Source of the DNA: Haliclona indistincta
Taxonomy: Eukaryota > Porifera > Demospongiae > Haplosclerida > Chalinidae
Direction of reading: 5' to 3'
DNA: 64,000 bases
NCBI GenBank assembly: GCA_964017065.1
Contig: OZ024788.1
Span: 4,852,887 to 4,916,886 of the forward strand
The notes under the pieces are model-generated. The model searched no databases. It was not told where the DNA came from and saw nothing but the letters and a program-made list of their open reading frames with translations. The translations under genes and the position numbers were made by a program. Shown one piece after another: positions 47,237-59,766 of this stretch (the stretch's first letter is position 1; every line of letters begins with the position of its first letter).

Positions 47237-48581
47237 TTACAAAACTGAAGTGTGTTTCACAATAGTGTATGCAATGTTGGACTTCAGAGAAATAGCTGTC
47301 TCCGCACAATTAGGTTTCACTTCATCATACATGACACATACTTTCTCTACCAATTTATTGTCTTCATTTTGATCTCCTCTCTGGTCAACTGTTGATTGAG
47401 TAATAGATTTAGTCTGCTTTTTTCAAGAAATACCTTTCTTGTTTGTTTTGATCCAGCATATCATGCCAGCAGCAACAATCACTACCAGCAGTAGTACCCA
47501 GGCCACCACCATCATTACCACTGTCCATGACTGTACTGATGATGATTGGGAACACACTGTAACTATAAAAACAATAATCGAACTATATCGATCTCTTATA
47601 AAATTTAATGATTAGCTAACCACTAATGGAAGGAAAAGTGGTAGTTACCAGTGAAGTTGAATAGTAAACAATTGTAAATCTAGACTCAGTGTATGATATG
47701 ATCGAATGTGAAAAATGGTCACTAAACTTGGATACTTCAGTTGGATGAAAATCTTTAAAACGGAACAATTAGATATATGCATGTTAGCTAACAAAGAGTA
47801 CCTAGCAAACTGATGCTCAGTTCTCCACTTTCTTTTCCGAGTCGTCCTGCCCCATCTCTACCAGCCACAGTCATTGAGTACTCACCATCTGATGTCAGAT
47901 CAGTGATGCTCAGTGAGCTCCTGTTGTCAGTGGTGTTGTAGACCATCACTTGAGAAGAGTTCCTAACAGTGGCAGTGTAGCTGTGTACACAGAGGGGTGT
48001 GTCTAGTGGAGCTACCCAGCTGATGGTGACAGAGGAGACTCGGGGTTGAGAAAGAGGTCAATTGAGAGGAGGAGATGGTGGAGGCTCTGTGAGGATGAAT
48101 TATAATCATTATTTCAGTTGCTATAATAGTAATTGTTATTCACCTACTGCTAGGATAGTTTCAGCTTTATCAGTGCTATGTATTGCATTAACAACCCCTT
48201 TGCATTCAACTGTTGTACCATTATAACTGACTGGTACATGAACTGCAGTAGCAGTTGAATGGTATGTGTTTCCAGTTATGTTAAGCAGTGTAGTATTGAA
48301 TACAGTATCCAATTGAATAACTTTGTTGAGTTTTGCTGTTGAGTGATAAGATATTAAGGAATGCTTGATATCCCATATCAGTTGTCCAGTGTCAGTAACA
48401 CATGTGAACACCACTACATCCCCAGGACACAGACTATCAGCTGATGAGCTCAGTGTGACTATATAGAATCAACAACTGGTAAATACATATAAGGCTCACA
48501 CTCTATTCTAATTTACTAACCTGTTGCACTTGATTGACAACTGAAGATGATTGCGATCACGATGACGGTGAAAGGATACAT
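47237..48581 (-). pseudogene. M6: receptor copy with nonsense codon in FN3
   Basis: Exons from 5': 48581-48521 (signal), 48458-48144 (Ig, open), 48086-47802 (FN3), 47752-47621 (stalk), 47562-47434 (TM), 47388-47237 (tail, VMYDEV and IAYTIV). In the FN3 exon one T is lost in CTCAATTTG, giving AAT TGA (stop at 48058-48060), and four extra bases follow a few codons later, so the rest of the exon is back in frame. Everything else is intact, which suggests recent loss; a soluble Ig-only product is possible. Confidence 0.75.
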
Positions 48582-48713
48582 GATCACTTTATCAATTCTC
48601 GTAAAGTGCTTTCACAATTAGTAGCTACTTCTGCTGAATCATAAACTTGCTATTTATCACAGGGAATACACCAATCCTATTATACGGTACTTATGATGTA
48701 ATACAATTTTCAA

Positions 48714-49937
48714 AAGAAATTAAAAAGATTTCTATCGAAATCAAAAGGATGTAGTGATGAAGAAATCTACCACTGGTTCACAATGTAAACCAACAAGGAA
48801 CAAGCATAGAATGGTAACACGATTGACTTGCTAACAGACCATAGATCCCTACATCAGTGGCTGCTGTGGCCAGACTATAGCTAGTTAAGCTATTTACTGA
48901 CTGACACTTTGAATAGAATTCAGCTTGTGACAAAATATTGATTTTATGTACAGCCACTGATGTAGGGATCTATGGTCTGTTAGCAAGTCAATCGTGTTAC
49001 CATTCTATGCTTGTTCCTTGTTGGTTTACATTGTGAACCAGTGGTAGATTTCTTCATCACTACATCCTTTTGATTTCGATAGAAATCTTTTTAATTTCTT
49101 GTTTGTGTCCTTTTTTCTTTTTAGTGAAGTGCAGTTCAATATCATGCATGTACGGAGAAGTCTTTGTTTCAACCATTAGTTTAGTATTCTTGTTGTTGAT
49201 GGCTTTTCTTAAACTTGTAGCTAAAATTGTTAAGCTGTACGTATCAGGTCTGCCTAGTCGCCTACGCATGCATGCAGTGCATACGAGCCCCGCCCACACT
49301 TGACCTACACGGAGGTTATAATTATCTGGCAAGTGCAGAATGGCGATCCTGCACGAGCTTACCGTTCTTCGAAGACTCCAGACAAATGCCGGGCGTGTGT
49401 TCTCCGTGATAGTGATCCACACGGCGCAGCGATACTTTAGCTGCTTGGTCACGTGCGCTACCCATTGCTTGGTCACGTGCGTATTGCGCAATCACAATAA
49501 TGGCGTCTAACACTAAACTGACAATGGATCACGATCGAGAATTCGCGGAACTTAGATCGCCGTTACGCTAAAAACAAAGCTCAAAAGGCACATGCCAGGA
49601 GAATTTCACGACTGTTCGTGGATGTTTTGGTCTCGGCACTGCTCGCGTAAAGGCGCTAGGCGAGTTGAAGAAAGAAAGAAAGAAAGAAAGAAGAAAACGA
49701 AGATGACGAAACTCGATTTTCACCGTTTCCAGGTTCGTCACTTTAGTAACAATTTCGAGCAATCTCCTTGCTACTGTAAGATGGGGCAACGCCAGAGAGC
49801 AGATCTAAGTGTCTAAAGACGTATAAAATTCAACACCAGGCGAAATATCAGCGTTTGAACGCTAATACATTGTATGTAGCCGCCATCTTGTTTTCTCGTT
49901 CATCCCTACATAGGGAGACACTACCGTGTCTCCCTAA
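48714..49937 (-). mobile_element. Foldback/hairpin element, copy 3 (inverted)
   Basis: Full copy in the opposite orientation: palindromic end 48714-49110, body, terminal hairpin ending CCCTAA at 49937. The uninterrupted site is known from the neighbouring units (caattttcaatagtggtcac): the element sits between A and T without a clear target duplication. A GAAA microsatellite lies at 49670-49692. A 143-residue open frame inside (49060-49491) is not conserved with the other copies. Confidence 0.85.
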
Positions 49938-49956
49938 TAGTGGTCACATGATCTTA

Positions 49957-51302
49957 TTACAAAACTGAAGTGTGTTTCACAGTAGTGTATGCAATGTTGG
50001 ACTTCAGAGAAATAGCTGTCTCTGCACAATTAGGTTTCACTTCATCATACATGACACATCCTTTCTCTTCCAATATAATTTCTTTCTTTCGTTCCTTTCT
50101 CTGATCGGCTGTTAATTGAGTAATAATAATGATTCTACAATTTTTAAAGCAATACCTTTCTTGGTGGTTTTGATCCAGCATATCATGCCAGCAGCAACAA
50201 TCACTACCAGTAGTAGTACCCAGGGCACAACCATCATTACCACTGTCCATGGCTGTACTGATGATGATTGGAAACACACTGTAGCTGTAAACCAATTGAA
50301 GTTAAAATAGCTAGTTTTTAGTGCTAACCACTAGTGGAAGGCAGTAGGTGATAAGTGGAGGTCAGCACTGAAGTTGAATAGCAGATGGTTGACAGCCTAG
50401 ATTCAGTGTATAAAGTGACCAAATTAGAAACATTTTCATTAGATTTGGATAGCACTGTTTCAGAGAAAAACTTTGATAATAGTCATGAATATTATTACTT
50501 AAGAAGCTTAACACCTGAAGTCCTTTTAAAAGTGATGCTCAGTTCCTTACTCTCTTGTCCAAGTCGTCCTGCCCCATCTCTACCAGCCACAGTCACTGAG
50601 TACTCACTATCTGATGTCAGATCAGTGATGCTTAGTGAACTCCTGTTGTCGGTGGTGTTGTAGACCATCACTTGAGAAGAGTTCCTAACAGTGACAGTGT
50701 AGCTGTGTACACAGAGAGGTGTGTCCAGTGGAGATACCCAGCTGATGGTGACAGAGGAGAGGGTTGAGAAAGAGGTCAAATTGAGAGGAGGAGATGGTGG
50801 AGGCTCTGTGGGGATGAATTATGATCATTATTTCAGTTGCTATAATAGTAATTGTGATTCACCTACTACAAGAATAGTTTCAGCTTTATCAGTGCTATGT
50901 ATTGCATTAACAACCCCTTTGCATTCAACTGTTGTACCATTGTAACTGACTGGTACATGAACTGCAGTAGCAGTTGAATGGTATGTGTTTCCAGTTATGT
51001 TAATCAGTGTAGTATTGAATACAGTATCCAATTGAATAACTTCGTTGAGTTTTGCTGTTGAGTGATAAGATATTAAGGAATGCTTGATATCCCATATCAG
51101 TCTCCCAGTGTCAGTAACACATGTGAACACCACTCCATCTCCAGGACACAAACTATCAGCTGATGAGTTCAGTGTGACTATAGAATCAACAACACGTAAA
51201 TACATACATGTAAGGCTCACGCTCTATTCTAATTTACTAACCAGTTGCACTTGATTGACAACTGATGATGATTGTGATCAAGATGACAGTGAAAGGATAC
51301 AT
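49957..51302 (-). CDS. M7: Ig/FN3 receptor with tandem ITIM tail
   Basis: Exons from 5': 51302-51242 (signal, MYPFTVILITIIISCQSS), 51177-50863 (Ig), 50805-50515 (FN3), 50454-50329 (stalk), 50284-50156 (TM), 50108-49957 (tail); 1074 bases, 357 residues. Tail motifs CVMYDEV and IAYTTV. The stop is 20 bp from the inserted foldback element, so the element lies in its 3' UTR. Ig and tail are close to M5 and M6; SCQSS ends the signal region in all of these. Confidence 0.87.
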
Positions 51303-51473
51303 GATCTCTTTAAACCAAGATCAATTCTCGTAAACTGCTTTCACTATTAGTAGCTACTTCTACCGAATCATATAAACTTGCTATTTATCAATGGGAATAC
51401 ACCAATCCTATTATACGGTACTTATGATGCAATGCAATTTTCAATAGTGGTCACATGATCATGAAGTTGATTA
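51303..51473 (-). promoter_or_regulatory. 172-bp spacer of the minus-strand array (type example)
   Basis: About 171 bp between the M8 stop and M7 start. On the minus strand it holds a CATGTGAC E-box-like site next to the upstream gene's end, then GGATTGG (CCAAT-box-like), GTATAATAGG and TTTATAT, before the start codon. Spacers of the same length and content lie at 47066-47236, 52748-52918 and 54258-54428; slightly longer ones at 55710-55893 and 61069-61261. It must serve as both 3' UTR and promoter. Motif names are by eye only. Confidence 0.45.
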
Positions 51474-52747
51474 TTACAAAACTGAAGTGTGTTTCACAGT
51501 AGTGTATGCAATGTTGGACTTCAGAGAAATAGCTGTCTCTGCACAATTAGGCTTCACTTCATCATACATGACACTTTCTTTCTCTTCCAATATAATTTCT
51601 TTCTTTCGATCTTCGCTCTGATGAACTGTTGATTGAGTAATAGATTTAGTGCTTTTTTCAAGTAATACCTTTTTTGGTGGTTTTGATCCAGCACATCATA
51701 CTAGTAGCAGCAACAATCACTACCAGCAGTAGTACCCAGGGCACCATCATCATTACCACTGTCCATGACTGTACTGATGATGATTGAGAACACACTGTAG
51801 CTGCAAATAACATTAGTTACAATACAGCTGGCTTTCACAAGTAGTGCTAACCACTAGTGGAAGGTATTAGTAGATAAATAGAGGTCAGTACTGTGGTTGA
51901 ATAGCAGAGTCTGGATTCAGTGTACAATGTAACCAAAGCTAAAACATTTTCAGTGAAATAGTTATAAATTAAAAAGACTCTTAAAACCTGAAGAAGTCCT
52001 TTCTAAAGTGATGTTCAGTTTTTCACTCTCTTGTCCGAGTCGTCCTGCCCCATCTCTACCAACCACAGTCACTGAGTACTCACCATCTGATGTCAGATCA
52101 GTGATGCTCAGTGAGCTCCTGTTGTCAGTGGTGTTGTAGACCATCACTTGAGAAGAGTTCCTAACAGTGACAGTGTAGCTGTGTACACAGAGGGGTGTGT
52201 CCAGTGGAGCTACCCAGCTGATGGTGACAGAGGAAAGGTTGGAGGAGTAGGTCAAATTGAGAGAAGGAGATGGTGGAGGCTCTGTAGAATACAAAGATTT
52301 TTACACAGCAACTCTGATCACACCAACCTATTAAAATGGTTCTCGTTTTCTTATTTGCAGCAGTCAATCCTCCGCATGCAACTGTTGTACCATTGTAACT
52401 GACTGGTACATAAACAGCAGTAGCAGTTGAATAGTATGTGTTTCCAGTTATGCTAAGCAATGTAACATTGAATACACCATCCACTTCAGTAGGGGTGCTG
52501 TTGAGGTATGCTGAAGAATGAAAAGACACAGCAGTATTCTTGATATCCCAAACCAGTCTCCCAGTGTCAGTAACACATGTGAACAACACTCCATCTCCAG
52601 GACACAGACTATCAGCTGATGAGCTCAGTGTGACTATAGAATCAACAACATGTAAATACAAAAGGCACACGCTCTACTATAGTAACCTGTTCCACTTGAT
52701 TGACAACTGATGATGATTATGATCAAGATGACAGTGAAAAGACACAT
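51474..52747 (-). CDS. M8: Ig/FN3 receptor with tandem ITIM tail
   Basis: Exons from 5': 52747-52687 (signal, MCLFTVILIIIISC), 52633-52328 (Ig; distinct middle, NTAVSFHSSAYLNS), 52281-51988 (FN3), 51938-51852 (short 29-residue stalk), 51800-51669 (TM, then CWIKTTKK), 51625-51474 (tail); 1032 bases, 343 residues. VMYDEV and IAYTTV present. Ig resembles M1 in the AVSFH region, whereas tail and stalk match M10, so it looks mosaic. Confidence 0.86.
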
Positions 52748-52918
52748 TAGCAAGCTAAATTTCTTCTGAAGTTACTTTCACAATTAAAAACTATTTTTGT
52801 CGAATTATAAACTTGCTATTTATCAGAGGGAATACACCATTACTAGTGAGTAAACTGATACAGTACAAATGATGCAATGCGATTTTCAATATTGGTCACA
52901 TGATCATGAAGTTGATCA

Positions 52919-54257
52919 TTACAAAATTGAAGTGTGTTTCACAGTAGTGTATGCAATGTTGGACTTCAGAGAAATAGCTGTCTCTGCACAATTAGGTTTT
53001 ACTTCATCATACATGACACATCCTTTCTCTTCTGCTATATTTTCTTCCTTTCTATATCCTCTCTGATCAACTGTTGATTGAGTAATAGATTCAGTGCGCT
53101 TTTTCAATTAATACCTTTCTTGTTGGTTTTGATCCAGCATATCATGCCAGCAGCAACAACAATCACTACCAGTAGTAGTACCCAGGGCACCACCATCATT
53201 ACCACTGTCCATGACTGCACTGATGATGATTGGGAACACACTGTAATTATAGAAGCAATAATTATAACTATATCGATCTCTTATAAAAATTGACTGACCA
53301 CAAATGGAAGGAGAAGTGGTAGTTAACAGTGAAGTTGAATAGTAAATATTTGTCAATCTGGACTCAGTGTATGAAGTGATCGAATGTGAAAAATGGTCGC
53401 TAAATTTGGATACTTCAGTTGGAAGAAAATCTTTAAAATGGAACAATTAGATAAATTATGCATGTTAGCTAACAAAGAATACCTAGAAAACTGATGTTCA
53501 GTTCCTTACTCTCTTGTCCGAGTCGTCCTGCCCCATCTCTACCAGCCACAGTCACTGAGTACTCACCATCTGATGTCAGATCAGTGATGCTCAGTGAGCT
53601 ACTGTTGTCAGTGGTGTTGTAGACCATCACTTGAGAAGAGTTCCTAACAGTGACAGTGTAGCTGTGTACACAGAGGGGTGTGTCTAGTGGAGCTACCCAG
53701 CTGATGGTGACAGAGGAGAGGGTGGAGGAAGAGGTCAAATTGAGAGGAGGAGATGGTGGAGGCTCTGTTGGGATGAACTATAATCATTATTAATTTTAGT
53801 TGCTATAATAATAATTCACCAACTACAAGGATAGTTTCAGCTTTATCAGTGCCATGTATTGCTTTACTAACCCCTTTGCATTCAACTGTTGTACCATTGT
53901 AACTGACTGGTACATGAGCTGCAGTAGCAGTTGAATGGTATGTGTTTCCAGTTATGTTAAGCAGTGTAGTATTGAATACAGTATCCAATTGAATATCTTT
54001 GTTGAGTTGTGCTGTTGAGTGAAAAAATGTTGAGGAATGCTTGATATCCCATATCAGTCTCCCAGTGTCAGTAACACATGTGAACACCACTCCATCTCCA
54101 GAACACAGACTATCAGCTGATGAGCTCAGTGTGACTATAGAATCAACAACACGTAAATACGTTATTAAGGCTCACACTCCATTCTAATTTACTAACCAGT
54201 TGCACTTGATTGACAATTGATTATGATTGTGATCAAGATGACAGTGAAAGGACACAT
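52919..54257 (-). CDS. M9: Ig/FN3 receptor with tandem ITIM tail
   Basis: Exons from 5': 54257-54197 (signal), 54134-53820 (Ig; CSGDG replaces CPGDG), 53764-53483 (FN3), 53430-53299 (stalk), 53240-53115 (TM), 53070-52919 (tail, ends KHTSIL); 1068 bases, 355 residues. The usual TM acceptor TATAG is TATAA here; the next AG, six bases later (TTACAG/TGTG), keeps the frame and removes two residues. Tail motifs CVMYDEV and IAYTTV. Confidence 0.83.
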
Positions 54258-54428
54258 GATCTCTTTAAACCAAGATCAATTCTCGTAAACTGCTTTCACT
54301 ATTAGTAGCTACTTCTACCGAATCATATAAACTTGCTATTTATCAATGGGAATACACCAATCCTATTATACGGTACTTATGATGCAATGCAATTTTCAAT
54401 AGTGGTCACATGATCATAAAGTTGATTA

Positions 54429-55709
54429 TTACAAAACTGAAGTGTGTTTCACAGTAGTGTATGCAATGTTGGACTTCAGAGAAATAGCTGTCTCTGCGCA
54501 ATTAGGCTTCACTTCATCATACATGACACTTTCTTTCTCTTCCAATATAATTTCTTTCTTTCGATCTCCTCGCGAACTCTGATGAACTGTTGATTGAGTA
54601 ATAGATTTAGTGCTTTTTTCAAGTAATACCTTTTTTGGTGGTTTTGATCCAGCACATCATACTAGTAGCAGCAACAATCACTACCAGCAGTAGTACCCAG
54701 GGTACCACCATCATTGCCACTGTCCATGACTGTACTGATGATGATTGAGAACACACTGTAGCTGCAAATAACATCAGTTACAATACAGCTGGCTTTCACA
54801 AATAGTGCTAACCACTAGTGGAAGGTATTAGGTGATAAATAGAGGTCAGTATTGTGGTTGAATAGCAGAGTCTGGATTCAGTGTACAATGTAACCGAAGC
54901 TATAACATTTTCAGTGAAATAGTTATAAATTAAAAAGACTCTTAAAACCTGAAGAAGTCCTTTCTAAACTGATGTTCAGTTCTTCACTCTCTTGTTCGAG
55001 TCGTCCTGCCCCATCTCTACCAGCCACAGTCACTGAGTACTCACCATCTGATGTCAAATCGGCAATGTTCAGTGAGGTCCTATTGTCAGTGGTGTTGTAG
55101 ACCATCACTTGAGAAGAGTTCCTAACAGTGACAGTGTAGCTGTGTACACAGAGGGGTGTGTCCAATGGAGCTACCCAGCTGATGGTGACAGAGGTGAGGG
55201 TGGAGGAGGAGGTCAAATTAAATGGATGAGATGGTGGAGGCTCTTTAGAAAAGCAAATGCATGAAGATTTCAGTTCTACTGCTCTAAACTAACCTATAAT
55301 GATCTTTAGTGTGGCTGCATCAGTGCCATCTTGACATGTTACATTTTGTCCACTATAGTTCATTGGAACATGCACTGCAGGAGCTGTTGAATGAAAGATG
55401 CTGCCTGTGATATTTCTTAGTACCAGTGTGAAGATGTCTTTTGCAATTGACACATTTAGTTGATTAGTATTATAGTAGAACTGTTTCGCAGAGGGACCTA
55501 AATCCCATATCAGTATGCCAGTGTCAGTAACACATGTGAACACCAACCCATCTCCGGGACACAGACTATCAGCTGATGAGCTCAGTGTGACTATAGAATC
55601 AACAGTGTATAATTATACAATACACAAGCTCTATTCCAACTTACTAACCTGTTGCATTGGATTGACAACTGATGTTGGCTATGATAAAAATGACTTTGAA
55701 GAGATTCAT
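54429..55709 (-). CDS. M10: Ig/FN3 receptor with divergent Ig domain
   Basis: Exons from 5': 55709-55649 (signal, MNLFKVIFIIANISC), 55590-55294 (Ig), 55242-54949 (FN3), 54899-54813 (stalk), 54761-54630 (TM), 54586-54429 (tail); 1029 bases, 342 residues. The first 16 Ig residues match the family, then the middle diverges (DLGPSAKQFYYNTNQLNVS, NYSGQNVTC). FN3 to tail match M8 nearly base for base, apart from a 6-base in-frame insertion at the tail start (SSRGD). VMYDEV and IAYTTV present. Ig variation on a constant rear half fits a recognition role. Confidence 0.86.
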
Positions 55710-55893
55710 CAGTTTATGCCAAAGCTAAGCTCGGGTGATTTCTTGTAAATAATTATTGCTTACGAAAACATACTTTTGGCAACTTGCTATTCATCAGAGG
55801 GAATACACCATCCCTATTGAGTAAACTGAAAAGTGTATACTTATGATGAGCAATGTAATTTTCATTATTGGTCACATGCTTATGAGTTGATCA

Positions 55894-57460
55894 TTACAAA
55901 ACTGAAGTGTGTTTCACAGTAGTGTATGCAATGTTGGACTTCAGAGAAATAGCTGTCTCAGCACAATTAGGTTTCACTTCATCATACATGACACTTCCTT
56001 TCTCTTCCACTCTATTTTCCTCCTTTTGATCTCTTCTCTGTTCCACTGTTGATTGAGCAATAGAGTGACTCCACATTAAAAAAAAAATACCTTTCTTGTT
56101 TGTCTTGATCCAGCATATCATGCCAGTAGCAACAACAATCACTAATACCAGCAGTAGTACCCAGGGCACCACCATCATTACCACTGTCCATGACTGTACT
56201 GATGATGATTGGGAACAGTTGCATACTGTAGATGACAAAAGTAAAATTATTATCTAAGTATACCATACTAGTCTATACTGCAGTTAACTAACCACTAGAG
56301 GATGGTGATGGGTTGTTTATTGTAGTTGCTGTGCGGCTCACAGTTGATAGTCTTGGTTCAATGTTTATTGTAAACAATTCAGTCAAGTTCGAATAATTGT
56401 GATTTGAATTAGTTCTTGATACTGCTGTATAAGGTAAAGAGAATGGTCTAGCAATTTCAAGCAACTTCCTTACCGAAAGTAAACAACTTTAATCCTTCTT
56501 CTCTCAATAGCAGATATGGAACAATCTCTATAGCTTGTGTTTCAACTGACTGTATCTGATTAGTACATGACTGATTCTGTAGAAAATATTATTTCTAATT
56601 GGTTAAAGTTATACAATAGCTTACTTTCCACTTCACAATTATGCTTCTCTTCTGTACATCATAGCTGAATAATACTTGTTGAGTTGAATCTCTTAAATCA
56701 AATTTGAGTTCCTCGCTTTCTTGTCCAAGTCGTCCTGCCCCATCTCGACTAGCCACAGTCACTGAGTACTCACCATCTGATGTCAGATCAGTGATGCTCA
56801 GTGAGCTCCTGTTGTCAGTGGTGTTGTAGACCATCACTTGAGAAGAGTTCCTAACAGTGACAGTGTAGCTGTGTACACAGAGGGGTTTGTCCAGTGGAGC
56901 TACCCAACTGATGATGACAGAAGAGAGGGTGGAGCAGTAGGTCAAATTGAGAGGAGGAGATGGTGGAGGATCTGTGGAGATGAGTATAATCAGTTGCTAT
57001 AATAATTATAATTAATAATTGTTGTTCACCTACTACAAGGATAGTTTCAGCTTTATCAGTGCCATGTACTGCATTAATAATCCCTTTGCATTCAACTGTT
57101 GTACCATTGTAACTGACTGGTACATGAGCTGCAGTAGCAGTTGAATGGTATGTGTTTCCAGTTATGTTAAGCAGTGTAGTATTGAATACAGTATCCAATT
57201 GAATAACTTTGTTGAGTAGTGCTGTTGAGTGATAAGATATTAAGGAATAATTTATATCCCATATCAGTCTCCCAGTGTCAGTAACACATGTGAACACCAC
57301 TCCATCTCCAGGACACAGACTATCAGCTGACGAGCTCAGTGTGACTACAATTATAAGAATAAAGATTGCGTGCAGAATAAACAATAAGAGCTTTACCTTT
57401 GGCTTTTGAGCAACTGCTATAGATTAGGATCATTACCAAAAGAGAAGAAAACTCATACAT
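55894..57460 (-). CDS. M11: Ig/FN3 receptor, long form with extra exon
   Basis: Exons from 5': 57460-57397 (signal, MYEFSSLLVMILIYSSC), 57344-57030 (Ig), 56971-56625 (FN3 extended to IVKWK), 56576-56474 (NQSCTN...VPYLLLREE), 56424-56293 (stalk), 56225-56091 (TM), 56045-55894 (tail); 1248 bases, 415 residues. It has the M1-type long ectodomain, so the short receptors probably lost the LKWK extension and the extra exon. Tail SVMYDEV and IAYTTV. The Ig exon is nearly the same as in M5 and M12. Confidence 0.87.
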
Positions 57461-57783
57461 TATGAAACACTTTGATTCATCTACTACCTGAAAATGAATA
57501 CAGACAAGGCCTCTGGACTTAATACACAATACTTTACTTCTGTACTGCTGTACTATTACCATAGTAACAAAATAAATAGTAGTGGCTGGAAAGATGCATA
57601 CGTATACAAACAGTATAATTCCAGTTGAACACAAGTATTGAAAACACTAATATTCCGTTAGTAAACTAACCCAATGCTCACACTGTCAATTGATTATGGA
57701 TCTGATCTATCCTCTTTTTCTAAAACAACTGTGATGCTATTCGAATTCTATGCACTAATACATGTACATGTACATGTACATTA

Positions 57784-59000
57784 TTAGGGAGGCACGGTAG
57801 TGACTCCCTATGTAGGGATGAACGAGAAAACAAGGTGGCGGCTACATACAATGTATTAGCGTTCAAACGCTGATATTTCGCCTGGTGAAGCATTTTATAC
57901 GTCTTTAGACACTTAGATCTGCTCTCTGGCGTTGCCCCATCTTACAGTAGCAAGGAGATTGCTCGAAGGTGTTACTAAAGTGACGAACCTGGAAACGGTG
58001 AAAATCGAGTTTCGTCATCTTAGTTTTCTTCTTTCTTTCTTTCTTCAACTCGCCTAGCGCCTTTACGCGAGCAGTGCCGAGACCAAAACACCCACGAACA
58101 ATCGTGAAATTCTCCTGGCATGTGCCTTTTGAACTTTGTTTTTAGCGTAACGGCGATATAAATTCCACGATTTCTCGATCGTGATCCATTGTCAGCTTAG
58201 TGTTAGACGCCATTATTGTGATTGCGCAATACGCACGTGACCAAGCAGTGGCTAGCGCACGTGACCAAGAAGCTCAGTATGGATCAATATCATGGAGAAC
58301 ACATACTCGGCATTTGTCTGGAGTCTTCGAAGAATGGTAAGCTCATGTAGGATCACCATTCTGCGCTTGCCAGATAATTATAACCGCCGTGTAGGTCTAC
58401 AAACAAGTGTGGGCGGGGCTCGTATGCACTGCATGCATGCGTAGGCGACTAGGCAGATCTGAAATGTACAGCATAACAATTTTAGCTATAAGTTTAAGAA
58501 AAGCCATCAGAAACAGGAATACTAAACTAATGGTGGAAACAAAGACTTCTCAGTACATGCATGATATTTAACTGCACTTCACTGAAAAAGAAAAAAGGAC
58601 ACAAACAAGTAAATTAAAAAGATTTCTATCGAAATCAAAAGGATGTAGTGATGAAGAAATCTACCACTGGTTCACAATGTAAACCAACAAGGAACTAGCA
58701 TAGAATGGTAACACGATTGACTTGCTAACAGACCATAGATCCCTACATCAGTGGCTGTACATAAGATCAATATTTTGTCACAAGCTGAATTCAATTCAAG
58801 GTGTCAGTCAACAGTAACTAGATGAACTAGCTATAGTCGGGCCACAACAGCCACTGATGTAGGGATCTATGGTCTGTTAGCAAGTCAATCGTGTTACCAT
58901 TCTATGCTAGTTCCTTGTTGGTTTACATTGTGAACCAGTGGTAGATTTCTTCATCACTACATCCTTTTGATTTCGATAGAAATCTTTTTAATTTACTTGT
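57784..59000 (+). mobile_element. Foldback/hairpin element, copy 4
   Basis: Full copy, upstream of M11. The terminal hairpin has one mismatch (AGGGAGGCAC against GTGACTCCCT). It follows a short acatgt tandem run at 57759-57777. The palindromic end starts near 58612. It is followed directly by a partial copy. Confidence 0.85.
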
Positions 59001-59766
59001 AATTATAGTGCATTGTGATTGCGCAATGCGCACGTGACCAAGCTGTGGCTAACGCACGTGACCAAGCACTAGCTTGAGTATCTCCGCGCCGTATGGAACA
59101 CATATTTGTCTGGAGTCTTCGACAACGGTAAGCTAGTGTAGGATCACCATAGTATGTGCGCTTGCTAGATGTCGCTACAATTCATTGTGGGCGGGGCTGC
59201 ATGAATGCGTAGGCGAGCTGATACGCACAGTAGAACAATTTTAGCTAAGAGTTTAAAATTATTAGTAACAAAGAGAAGCCATCAACAACAGGAAAACTAA
59301 AATAATGGTGGAAACAAAGACAGCTCAGTGCATACATGATATTCAACTGCAAGAAAAAGGACACAAACAAGAAAATTAAAAAGATTTCTATCGAAATCAA
59401 AAGGATGTAGGGTTGTGAAATCTACCACTGGTCCACAATGTAAACTAACAAGGAACAAGCATGGAATGGTAACACAATTGACTTGCTAACAGACCATAGA
59501 TCCCTACATCAGTGGCTGTACTGACATAAGATCAACTTGATATTATGCAACAAGCTGAATTCAATTCAATGCACGTCAAGTGTCAGTCAACGACAACTAG
59601 CTGAACTAGCTATAGTCTGCCACTGATATAGGATCAATGGTCTGTTAGCAAGTCAATCGTGTTACCATTCCATGCTTGCTCCTTGTTGGTTTACATTGTG
59701 GACCAGTAGCAGATTTCTTTATCCCTACATCCTTTTGATTTCGTTAGAAATCTTTTTATTTTCTTG
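59001..59766 (+). mobile_element. Foldback element, 5'-truncated copy entering the M12 tail
   Basis: Starts in the body (gtgattgcgcaatgcgcacg), lacks the terminal hairpin, and ends with a palindrome whose outer arm (tctttttattttcttgtt) meets M12 coding sequence at about 59767. The arm variant TTTCGTTAGAAATC is the one seen in copy 2. The last 42 bases of the M12 reading frame are element DNA. Confidence 0.8.

Noticed and set aside
49060..49491. 143-residue open frame on the minus strand inside foldback copy 3
   Set aside because: Copies 1, 2, 4 and 5 do not keep this frame, so it is not a conserved protein.
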